Origin: Geosiphon pyriformis
Lineage: Eukaryota; Glomeromycota; Glomeromycetes; Archaeosporales; Geosiphonaceae
Assembly (NCBI GenBank): GCA_016748015.1
Contig: JAAOMT010000168.1
Span: 76,190-140,189 of the forward strand
Direction of reading: 5' to 3'
DNA length: 64,000 nt
Below the pieces are notes generated by a model, which had not been told where the DNA came from, did no database searches, and saw only the letters and a program-made list of their open reading frames with translations. Shown here piece by piece: positions 35,563 to 45,720 of this stretch (position 1 is the stretch's first letter; each line of letters begins with the position of its first letter). The position numbers and the translations under genes were made by a program.

Positions 35563-36423
35563 TGTTACTTATAGAAATATAGAAAATATATTAGCATGAT
35601 TATTAAACAATCAGAAATAGGTATAGTAAATGTGGAATTCCAGGATTCTTCTCAGAAATTACAGGATTTCAGGAATTTCAGGATTCCCCGACGAGAAATC
35701 ACAGAATTCCAGAATTCCAGGATTCCTCTCAAAGAAATTGCAGGATTTCTGTCATAAAGAATCGAGGAATTGAGGAATCTCAATTATGTATATATAGCAG
35801 CAAGATTAGAAGCTAAAAAGACAGACCTCTTAGTTTTAAATTTAATTTAAGCAACTCTCTAAATTACAATCATCTAATAAATAACTATTTGTTATCTCAA
35901 ACCCATTTCCACTATCAACACTTTATGTTAATAGTAATTGATACTTAACCACACTAAAACAATAGCTCTTGATTATGGCTATTAATGAAATACTAACTTG
36001 CAAATTGCCTTGGCTTATTTCTTTTCTTTCTTTATTTTATTTTCTTTTCTTTATTTTCTTGCTTTGATTTTATTGTTGTTTACTAACTCTATTGAGGATT
36101 AGCGCACAGAGCACTAATGTCAGGATAAACATGACTGGTAAAAGACCCAGAAATAAGAGTAAAACACTCGATTGAGAATAGCTTACCAGGAGAAATACTG
36201 GCCATCAAGCTGAAAAAAAAATTGATGAAACTGCAGTTTTGGGAAGCTATGAATAAAACTATCACCATTGAATCTCTGTCCATTATACAAAAAACTCAAC
36301 CAAACCCTTCAAATACAAAACCTTTAGATACCAAACCTTCAGATCATCGACAATAAGAATAACCTTAAGCACCAAGTTACAGGTTTGTATTTAATTCAAC
36401 CTCAGAAATTGTTACTTGTAACA
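35563..36423 (+). repeat. G4 5' LTR
   Basis: The LTR is 861 bp with TGTTAC...GTAACA ends. U3 (35640-35780) is packed with GGAATTCC, AGGATTCC and TTTCAGG repeats. The TATA box follows. Near 36005-36070 there is a TTTCTTT/TTATTTT run, as in the other LTRs. Confidence 0.95.
35788..35797 (+). promoter_or_regulatory. TATA box in G4 5' LTR
   Basis: GTATATATAG is followed by CAGCAAGATTAGAAGC. The same phrase is kept in the G1, G2, G3 and G4 LTRs even where the rest of U3 has diverged, so it is probably the core promoter of the family. Confidence 0.7.
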
Positions 36424-36470
36424 TTTGATGCTTCCTGTGAGGTATAATCTTACAGAGAACCAGCACCAAC
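36424..36470 (+). promoter_or_regulatory. Primer-binding region of G4
   Basis: Directly after the LTR comes TTTGATGCTTCCTGTGAGG. Comparing G1, G3 and G4, the ancestral form is TTTGGTGCTTYCTGTGAGG, so the TGG expected opposite a tRNA 3' CCA would start two bases after the first T. I cannot name the tRNA. Confidence 0.5.
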
Positions 36471-36485
36471 AAACACTATTCAAAA

Positions 36486-38260
36486 GTGGCAGAATCAGAA
36501 AACATAAGAGCAAACCATTTAGGATTCACAAAATCCCTATTTCAATACTATTGTCAACACTTGAGATTAAACTACAATTATATATCTGCCAAATCAGTCT
36601 TTAATTTCTATGTCAATGAAAAAATTTCCTCTTTGTTAGGAACACCAGTGAATACTAAATCAGCCAGAGAAACTTTCTACAGAGAATTAATTCAAAATAC
36701 CAACCTGCCAACAAATCACAATTTTGCCTCCATCATTACTGAGATCAACAAAGAAATTGAATATTACACCCAACAAAGATATCCAATTACTTATGCTAGT
36801 AAAGGCAAAGAAAAACTACAAACACCAGCGGTAACACCCAAAAGGATACAACCACCCATTTGGAAGAAAACAAGAGCTGAATCACCAACTGCTCCATCTT
36901 ATCACTACACACCAGGAAGCGCCATCAATATAACATCAGCAAGTGTGTCCATATCAAATGCAATATTAACAATCAAACAATTCCCATTCCAAAGTAAACA
37001 AAGAAAAACAGATCTACTAGAACCATATGGCAAATATTTTGAAGGATTTAAGTCATAATCACCAACACCATCAGGAATTCAATTACTGCTGCCTCAACTG
37101 GACTTTGGAACCATTACCCTATGGGAACTATCTGAAGAAAAAGAAGAAAAAGAATTAGAAGATCAAGAATTTACTTACCAAAACTTGATCCTTGAAAACC
37201 TGGAATTTGAAACCCCAAACGTTCAAACTCAGTGAAAAAATCCAGAAATTGAAACTCCAAATATTCAAGCACTGCAAAATCAAAACCCCAAAGTAATTAA
37301 TCAATACTTACCTCCAGTTATCATCATTAATCAACCACCAGTTGAACCAATTGGTCAGCCCATCCAAATACTGAACCAACAAACTCAACAACCACCCCCA
37401 GTACCACCTCAACAACAACAACAACTTCTACCACAGCAACAACAACAAATGGCATACGCATCAATCGCAAAGCTCAACAAATTTACCGGCAAAAAGGACG
37501 ACACACAAGTTTGGCTAAATAATGTAGAAAAAGCCATCGCAGCCAACGGATGGAATAATGCCAGAGCCATGCAAGTCATATCTTATTTTCTCAAAAATAC
37601 AGCAGATTCATGGTATCAAAGCCTGATTGACAAACTCCAAGATTTCAATGCCTTCAAATTAGAATTTTTGAGATACTTTAGCAATAACAACAGCATCAAT
37701 AGATTAGCCAACACTTTCATTACAATTAAACAAAGAGAAACTGAAGCAGTTACCACATATCTGGGACACTTCCATAGAAATCTGCAACAAATTCAAGCAA
37801 TTGATGCTAATTATTTTACAGCGCCACAAATTCTCAATCAATTCATCCGTGGTCTGTGCAGTAGCATTCTGTAACACTTACACCCATTGCATCCAGCCAC
37901 TTTCCAGGACACAGTCACATATGCCAGAGATTTCAAATCTGCCAAATTAGAAGCCAATCATGCTCACGCTGTGAACCTAGTGATGAATGGATCATCTGAA
38001 TTGGATTTTAAATTGAAACAAGTCAGTAATTCAATTAATCAGAAGTTAAAAGAATACTTAGCTGACAATTGCGCAATTTATCAACCACCACAACAATACA
38101 ATAATCCAAAAAATGCGAATTGTTTCCAAAATCAGTCACATCCATCATTATTATCAGCAGTACCTAATCAGCCATGACAGCCAGAAACACGTGTTTGCCA
38201 CAACTGTGGTAAACAAGAACACATAAGAGCAGACTGCAGATTTTATAGCAACAATTCACA
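36486..38260 (+). pseudogene. G4 gag with CCHC zinc knuckle
   Basis: Gag forms the particle and binds RNA. The frame opens near 36486, where no ATG is seen: the codon is GTG in G4 and in G3. An N-terminal region (36486-37058) is followed by a Gln/Pro-rich linker (37320-37450). The capsid-like core (37449-37874) has KLNKFTGKKDDTQVWLNN and a conserved ANYFTAPQILNQFIRGL. The zinc knuckle CHNCGKQEHIRADC lies at about 38193-38236. Stops at 37056 (TAA) and 37872 (TAA) look like former Gln, and 38175 (TGA) like former Trp. The frame continues into protease without a shift. Confidence 0.88.
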
Positions 38261-39146
38261 ATCAGGAAATCAATATTGAAACCTCAATCACAGATTTCAA
38301 ACTCCAAATTGTTATCCAAATCAAAATCAAACTACTTACCTGCCAATAATGCAGCCACCAATCTATCAGCTGCCAATATATCAACCTCAAATTTATCAAC
38401 TGCAGCCACCAATAATCTATTAGCCACAACCCCAAATAATTTATCAATCCCAATCAATTCAGACACTGCCCCAAAATTCAGTTAATATGACATCAGGCCA
38501 CCTCAAACCTAGAATTACACAAAACTGGAGATTGGCAATGATTGTCCACCAACTGATCTCCAGTTCTTTTAACTCACCATCAGAATTGCGTTCTTGGAAT
38601 TCGGGTACTGGTGCCACCCAAAACCTGAATTCTCAGAACTATTTAAGTCTCTTAGTTATCCCAGAAGATGCCACCAACACCAATTTGGGATCTAACCAAC
38701 AATTAACACTCACCAGCAATATTCCACCAGCCACCGTTACAGAAGACAAGTTACTCGCAGCCATATCCCCATTTGAAATTGAGGAACCATCAGAAGTTTC
38801 TTTGTTCAACAGAGTCACTATTGAGGAAAAACCCATCACAGCGATATACACCGATGCCAAAATTAATGGCCATTTCATCAAGCTCATTCTTGATAGTGCG
38901 TCAGCAGGCAGCATTATCACATGACAACTTATGGACCAATTAGGTCGCCGAGTTGATCATGTTGCCAGTGCCAAAATTATAACAGCTGATGGAGCAACCA
39001 AAACTCCTATTGGTGAGATTAACAATCTACCCATTGAAATTAATAGCATCACTGTACCAATCAAGATATTAGTAATGGAAGCAACCCAGTACCAAGCTCT
39101 TGTTGGCAACAACTGGTTGTTTAAAACCAATGCAATACTCGACTGA
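38261..39146 (+). pseudogene. G4 Tyr/Gln-rich linker and aspartic protease
   Basis: A Tyr/Gln/Pro-rich linker (38330-38480) precedes a retropepsin-like domain. The active site reads LILDSASAGSIIT (about 38884-38922). The catalytic Asp is kept, but the third residue of D-S-G is Ala, which should impair activity. Downstream, KIITADGATK, a hydrophobic strand and YQALVGNNWLFK (about 39090-39125) fit the flap and the ALVG end of this family. Stops occur at 38922 and 39144 (TGA, Trp expected). The frame is the same as gag and RT. Confidence 0.85.
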
Positions 39147-40235
39147 AACACACAGGAACTCCAACTTAGCCAAAATGGCCAATACATGTGAGTACTGGCC
39201 ATGTGTGGCCATTTTAAATCTAACAACATCACATTATCAATGCCGCTTATTGATTTTGAAAAGGAAAAACCAAAGCTTACTTGGGAGATGTATCAAGTAT
39301 CATGGGCCAATGTCGAGCACAACAAGCTACCGCCAATTCTAGACTGGGAAGAAAGGAACAATGTAAAGAGAAAAGAAACAGAAACAGAAGAACATACCTG
39401 TGAAACCACTATTAATATCTGGAATAATGACGATGAAAGTAAAGCAATGCCAACCAGCTGAAAAGAAAAAGGGAAAGGAAAGGAGAAAGAAGAAGACTTA
39501 TCTGGAAAAGCTAACGAAGCCATAGAAAAAATAACCAGTGACTAGGAAAGAGAATATTTACATAAACCAGTAAAGAAGTCACCTTACATTCTCTTAAAAT
39601 GTCAGGACTGTAAGAAAAAACTCTCTTCTATGGAAGCATGGATCATGCCAGACGAAGACTACTGGACACGAACCCACTACTACTGCAAACCATGCCATAA
39701 AGAATGCTATAGTTATCCAAAATGACAAGGCAAGTGAGACAACAAACCATGTCTCGCTTGTGGCGAACAGTTACTCGATGAAGAAATGTGGAACGACATT
39801 CCTGGTTGAGGAGGAACATGCGACGCTTCATGCTAATACATGATCTTTATCAGCGATTGAATAAGTTACAGCATGCCAATAACAGCTGCTTGGCACCAAG
39901 CAATATCTCGCTTAGAAGGTTACTCACATGATGAAGACAAAATCTGGTGAATGGCCAATGCCAAAGTAGAGGACGCTTCGCCCAGTGAGATTCTAGAGAT
40001 CAAGAACAACTTTCCAGAACCAACAAACATTGTTTTGGTTCTCAACCCAGATGCCTTTCTCAACTTAGAAAACAGTCCAGAAGAATTCCATGAACACTAT
40101 CAGAACTTAGCACTCATCAGAAAAAAGCAGAAACAAAGATTAAAAGAAATAAACACTTGACTATGTGACTATTGTTTGATTCCATGTGACTTCTAATATT
40201 GTAATAAGTGTGATCTTATTTACAATCCACCACCA
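39147..40235 (+). pseudogene. G4 Cys-rich module between protease and dUTPase
   Basis: The same frame continues with a charged linker (Lys/Glu-rich, 39450-39560), then a dense set of cysteines: CQDC, YYCKPCHKEC, CLAC and CDASC (about 39604-39836), and later CDYCLIPCDF then CNKC (about 40161-40215). The spacing suggests two or more zinc-binding sites. G3 carries the same module, so it belongs to the family. I cannot assign it to a named domain. Its place suggests a nucleic-acid-binding or processing role in the polyprotein, which is inference. Stops sit mostly at probable Trp codons (TGA at 39459 and 40158, for example). Confidence 0.72.
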
Positions 40236-40930
40236 CGCATGATCTACAAGATTTCCAAAAAGGAAGAACCAATCAGCAGCTGCACATCAGAATCAGAATT
40301 GATTTTCAATTCCAATTTAAACTCTGACAAGAATGACAACGAAAACACCGGTTTCAGCTCTATTCAAAATGACATTAACAATGACAACAATTCCAACTCA
40401 GATCCAAACTTTGACCCAAAATATGAACAATATATTGCACTGCCAGACCTCTCCAAAGAACAGAAGTTGAAATGATATAGTGATAATAATGAAGATATCA
40501 TGCCAGAACATGCACACGATACTGATGCTGGATTTGATCTGAGATATCCAGGAAAAGATGCCATTAAATTGGAGCCAAACATGTGAGTATGCATTGATCT
40601 GAGAATAGCTCTAGAGATCCCAGCAACAACCATGGTTCTGTTAGCATCTAGAAGTAGTTTAGCAAAAAAAGTGATTAATATTAGAGGGTAAATAGTGGAT
40701 GCAGGATATATAGAAAATATTAGTGCCATGTTACAAAATGACTCAGAAAAAGCTTACACTATTGAGCCAAATGAAAAGATAGCACAGGCCATATTCCTGC
40801 CACTAGTCAAAGTAGCTAGCTTAGTGTCAGTGGGAACAAGAGAGAAATTAGGGATAACAGCAAGAGGGATACAAGAATTTAGATCAACAGGTAGAATAGA
40901 TATACCAGTTAATATGACAGAGGAAGAAAT
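40236..40930 (+). pseudogene. G4 Asn-rich linker and dUTPase domain
   Basis: A dUTPase hydrolyses dUTP to dUMP and keeps uracil out of DNA made by RT. All five trimeric-dUTPase motifs are seen in order: DTDAGFDLRY (about 40518-40548), ASRSSLAKK (about 40641-40667), IVDAGYIE (about 40692-40716), NEKIAQAIF (about 40770-40797) and RGIQEFRSTGR (40863-40895). In motif 5 two glycines of the usual G-F-G-S-T-G are Glu and Arg, both explained by G-to-A. A stop at 40689 interrupts motif 3. The upstream linker is rich in Asn, Asp and Ser. The domain is in frame with protease and RT, so it was made as part of the polyprotein. Confidence 0.9.
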
Positions 40931-42725
40931 TGTTGGCCAAGGAAAAATTATCTCAACCGGTCAAACTATTTCCATTTCACTATATAGCCAGTACATGCTA
41001 GCAATAAAAAGGAAGGAAAAAGAACAGAATCAGATTTTTGAAGCAGAACCAACTCTTTGCAAATCAGGAGAGATTGGACTCATCAATCTCCATATACCAG
41101 CCAAAGATTACAGCCACATCAAAATTTTTATCTACAACAACACAGGAAATGTCATAGTGATACCAGCCAGAACCACTATGGGATACTTAAACACTGAAAT
41201 AGAAGATCAACCACCAAACTCCATTCCAAACTTTCCACAGCTTTGTGGATATGTCGACATCATATCACAAACAATCTATGAACAAGACAAATGTTATTTG
41301 CTCCAACCAGAACAATTAGAACAAATGAACATGGGAAATCTAGACCTATTACAACGTATACAGCTCAAGATGTTACTCAACAATTACAATAATATCTTTG
41401 TCAGCAAAAACAAATTTGGCAGAACTGACATCATCCAACATCAAATCAAGACTGGAGATGCAATGCCAATCAAACAGCAAGCATACAGAGTACCACCAGC
41501 CAGCCATGAAATTATTCATCAAGAAATCAACTGAATGCTTGACAATGAGTTAATTCAGCCATCAATGAGCCCATGGTTGTCACCAGTAGTACTCGTCTGT
41601 AAGAAGAATGGAAAGATCCGATTTTGTGTAGACTACAGGAAACTAAATAGTGTAACTCATGGAGACAGTTATCCAACTCTATAGATACAAGAACTATTCG
41701 ATGCTTTTGGTGGAAACAAATGGTTCTTAATGTTAGACTTAAATAATGGTTACTAACAAGTAACCATGGATCCAACCAACAAAGAAAAGATGGCATTTAC
41801 CACCAGAGAAGAGAATTTTGAATTTAAAGTAATGCCATTTGGCTTAACCAATGCACCAGCCACTTTCCAAAGACTAATAGAAATTGTTTATATGGGTTTA
41901 TTGTGGAAATCAGTAGTTGTATACTTGGATGACACTAATGTATTTTCAAAAACATTTGATGATCATCTTCATCATCTTCAACAAGTGTTCGAAAGACTAA
42001 GAAAAGCAGGACTAAAGTTAAATACAACAAAGTGTTTCTTTAACAAGACAGAACTAAAATTCTTGGAACACATAGTCAGCAAAGACAGCATCAAAACAGA
42101 TCCAGAGAAAATAGAGATAGTAAAGAACTTTCTAGTGCTGACAAATATGACAGAACTGAAATTATTCTTGGGATTTGCCAGCTATTATTGATGTTTTATC
42201 AAGAACTTTTCCAAGATAACACAGCCACTCAACCAACTGCAAACCAAGAATACAAAATATGAATAGACAGAAAGTCAACAAGAAGCTTTTGATATTCTGA
42301 GAAGAAAGCTCATTCAAGCTCCAGTACTGATCTATCCAGATCACAGCAAACCATTCATCATTACTACTGATGCATCTGGCCAAGCATTGGGAGCAGTATT
42401 ATCTTAGAGAGGACCAGATAGCAGGGAACATCCAGTAGCATATGCCAACAGAGATTTAACACCAGCCGAAAAGAATTATGAAACACTGGAACAAGAACAC
42501 TTAGCAATATACTGGGCAGTCATGAAATAGAAAAAATACTTGAGCCAAAAGTTTGAAGTATACACAGATCACAAAGGATTAACATCACTTCAAAAACAAA
42601 AATTTGGAGATGGAAGACAGTTAAGATGGAAAATGGCACTCATACCATATAATTATACTATACATTATAAAAAGGGAAAAGACAATGGAAATACTAATGG
42701 TTTGTCACAAATGAGACAAATCTAG
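40931..42725 (+). pseudogene. G4 reverse transcriptase and RNase H
   Basis: An RT-connecting segment (to about 41530) leads to PSMSPWLSPVVLVCKKNGK and FCVDYRKLN (41560-41650). LMLDLNNGY comes next, then the catalytic box YLDD (41919-41930), fully kept and unique in this window. RNase H follows with ITTDASGQALGAVL (about 42360-42400), LEQEHLAIYWAV and VYTDHKGL (42558-42585). Stops at 41532, 42189 and 42723 (TGA, TGA, TAG) and several TAG codons within RT break the frame; most sit at Trp or Gln positions. Without these stops the catalytic core would be complete. Confidence 0.92.
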
Positions 42726-42849
42726 GAACATTTCAACCCAAAATATAACAAAACCAGAACAATACCAACAAAAAATATAACAAAAGATGAACATACAAAA
42801 ATATCAATAACTGCAACATTATATAAACACTTAACAGTTCAAGAAGAAT

Positions 42850-44160
42850 TTATCTCAAACAGAATGAAAGAGTATCAAACAACAATCAAAATATTTTATC
42901 ACTTACCAAAATATACTTTATCAAAAAAATAGAAGAGAGCTAGAACAACCAACCAGAGTAATTACAGAGCCAAAAAAAGAGACAATATTATTTAACATGC
43001 ACTCAAATCCAACAACAGGACACTTTCACAAAGAAGCAACCATGGAAAGAACCAAAAAAAAATACTATTGGCCATCAATGTATCCAGATATCATCCAATA
43101 TGTTCAAAATTGTGATGCTTGTCAGTGAAGAGGAGGTACAAAACCCAGTGAACCATTAAGACCAATCAAAGTGGGACAACTATTTAACCATATTGAAATT
43201 GATTTAGTTGGACCATTAATAATTACCAGAGGAAGAAACAGATACATAGCAGTAGCCATGGACTATCTCACTAAATGGCCAGAGACAAAAGCAATTCAAA
43301 GAGCGGATGCAGAATCCATTGCCAAATTCATTCATCAAGATTTAATTTGTCGACACGGATGTCCAAAGGAATTATTATCAGACCAAGAAACTCATTTTGT
43401 AAACAAAACATTAACAGAATTGAGCTAAAGATTCGGAATTAAGAGATCACTATCATTATCATACCATCCACAAACCAACAGATTAGTTGAAAGATTTAAC
43501 AGAACATTATGTGAAACAATAGCTAAGCTCAGTTAAGAAAACCAAAATGATTGGGACGTGTTAATATCAGCAGTACTATTTGCTTATCGAACAATGAAGC
43601 AAGACACTACACAAGCAATACTATTTGAATTAATATACAGTAGAACAGCAATATTACCAGTGGAGATAGAGGTCAACACATATCCAACTGAACCAATAAC
43701 AGAAAAGAATTTCTAAGAAACATTATTAAAAAGAACATATAACTTAATGGAAATATTGGAAAACAAATGAAAAAAAGCAGCTGATAACATACAAAAGTCA
43801 CAAGAGAAACAGAAAAAAAGACATAATAATCAACTATCAAACAAACCAGTTGAATTCAAGATTGGAGACAAAGTACTCTTACATCATACCAAAGCGGAAA
43901 AACAATAGAGTGGAAAATTTGACTCCAAATAGAATGGACCATTTCACATAGAAAAAATTCTAGGGAATAGAGCTTACAAATTAAGACTGGACAACAAAAT
44001 CTTAACCAAAGCAGCACATAGAGATCGACTGAAACCATACCACAACACCATACTACCATCCACCAGTAATATTCCACAATTAGGAGTACAGAGAATACTA
44101 GTCCAATCAGATCAAATTCCACGAGATCTGGAACCAATTATTATTATTAACAACAACACA
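42850..44160 (+). pseudogene. G4 integrase
   Basis: After a frameshift at about 42860-42950 the integrase begins with the HHCC region (H near 43003 and 43021, CDAC near 43110-43125). The catalytic residues are present: EIDLVGPL (D near 43200), LLSDQETHFVN (D near 43380) and NRLVERFNRT (E near 43486). ATTACHMENT: the C-terminus has FKIGDKVLLHHTKAEK and YKLRLDNKILTKAA (about 43855-44025), the usual GPY/F-like end. No chromodomain is seen. Stops at TAG/TAA/TGA occur about every 100 codons. Integrase inserts the cDNA in the nucleus. Confidence 0.9.
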
Positions 44161-44840
44161 TCAAATTGATCCATCAAAAAAATATATAAAGACATGGTAA
44201 ATATGACAGGAAATATCAGAAAAATAGAAATTACAGACAACATTCACTCACTAGTACAACAACTTTTTTAATTGATCCAACACCAGGAAATAGAGATTAT
44301 AATCAATTAACAAACCATTCGATATCAAGATACTAGAAAGACATTGCAATCTAGAACACAGAAGAAAACTGAAAATACTGTGGACAAAATCATTGTGAAA
44401 GTAAAATTAGCAATAAGAGAGTTGACAAAAGAGTCACTATATCAAGAATTGACTAAAAAAACTTGGAATTAGTAGATACAACAATTTTCATGAAACTATT
44501 GTTATTTTTACTTGGGACAACATGTAAATATCCAGAATCTATATATAGATAAAACAAAGTGATTATTTGACAAAAAAATACTACAACAATTAGAACATTT
44601 TGTGAGAAAGAATAACTTATCCACACAGACCTGAGCTATATACCAAATATACACAACATTTCAGGATAGACCAGAAATATTACTCAACAAAGCAATAAAT
44701 ATGGTTATCAGTAATCAATTGGGAAAGATTACCAATGCTCAATTTGAAGAATTACAGACCCAAATAACACAAGTAATTTTCAAAAACAAAATCCAGAAAA
44801 TACTTCAAGAGGGGGAATTATATGAGTTGGATTTCAACAG
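44161..44840 (+). pseudogene. G4 post-integrase coding region
   Basis: Between integrase and the polypurine tract the same coding style continues for about 680 bases. Readable pieces are RELTKESLYQELTKKTWN, HVNIQNLYIDKTK and NQLGKITNAQFEELQTQIT. G2 keeps matching pieces at 21700-22060, and G5 has an open frame at the equivalent place. So this is a conserved part of the element, unassigned, helical and Gln/Lys-rich in appearance. Confidence 0.6.
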
Positions 44841-44851
44841 AGCTCAATATT

Positions 44852-44866
44852 AAAAGGAGAGAATAA
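44852..44866 (+). promoter_or_regulatory. Polypurine tract of G4
   Basis: AAAAGGAGAGAATAA lies directly against the TGTTAC start of the 3' LTR. It is the expected plus-strand DNA primer. Decayed versions stand before the G1 and G2 3' LTRs. Confidence 0.8.
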
Positions 44867-45720
44867 TGTTACTCATAGAAATATAGGAAATATATTAGCA
44901 TGATTATTAGTCAATCAAAAGTAGGCATAGTAAATGTGGAATTCCAGGATTCCTCTTAGGAATTGCAGGATTCCAGGAATTTCAGAATTCCCCAACAAAG
45001 AATCACAGGATTCCAAAATTTCAGAATTCCAGGAATTCCAGGATTCCTGTCATGAAGAATTGAGGAATTGAGGAATTTTAATTATGTATATATAGCAGCA
45101 GGATTAGAAGCTGAAAAGACAGACCTCTTAGTTTTAGATTTAATCTAAGCAACTCTCCAAATTACAATCATCTAATAAATAACTATTTGTTATCTCAAAC
45201 CCATTTCCACTATCAATACTTTATGTTGATAGTAATTGATACTTAACCACACTAGAACAATAGCTTTTGATCCAGCTATTGACGGAATACTAACTTGCAA
45301 ATTGTCTTGGCTTATTTCTTTTCTTTCTTTATTTTATTTTATTTTCTTTATTTTCTTGCTTTGATTTTATTGTTGTTTACTAACTCTATTGAGGATTAAT
45401 GTGCAGCACACTGACATCAGAATAAACGTGACTAGTAAAAGACCCAGAAATAAGAGTAAAACACTCAATTGAAGATAGCTTACCATGAGAAATACTAACC
45501 ATCAAGCTGAGAAAGAAATTGACAAAACTGTAGTTTCAGAAAGCTACGGATAAAACTATTACCATTGAATCTCTGTCCATTATACAAAGAACTCAACCAA
45601 ACCCTTCAGATACAAAATTTTTATATACCAAACCTTCAGATCATCAACAATAAGAATAGCTTTGAGCACCAAATTATGAGTTTGTATTTAATTCAACATC
45701 AGAAATTGTCATCTGTAACA
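44867..45720 (+). repeat. G4 3' LTR
   Basis: The LTR is 854 bp, TGTTACTCATAG...ATCTGTAACA. The U3 repeat cluster of GGAATTCC/AGGATTCC type lies at 44937-45075 and the TATA box GTATATATAG at 45086-45095. The sequence after 45720 is LINE-F, minus strand. Confidence 0.95.

Larger units (their letters stand above)
35563..45720 (+). mobile_element. G4, complete Ty3/gypsy retrotransposon with dUTPase (family Gy1)
   Basis: The element is 10158 bp long with LTRs of 861 and 854 bp that start TGTTAC and end GTAACA. The internal order is primer-binding region, gag, CCHC knuckle, protease, Cys-rich module, dUTPase, RT, RNase H, integrase, post-integrase region, polypurine tract. RT before integrase marks it as Ty3/gypsy. 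Flanks TCAT (35559-35562) and TTAT (45721-45724) are a 4-bp target duplication with one C-to-T change, because the interrupted LINE-F frame reads through if one copy is removed. It is the least A/T-rich and so probably the youngest long element here. The two LTRs differ mostly by transitions. Confidence 0.95.

Noticed and set aside
40364-40729. 121-codon minus-strand frame opposite the dUTPase
   Set aside because: It is antisense to five ordered dUTPase motifs on the plus strand.
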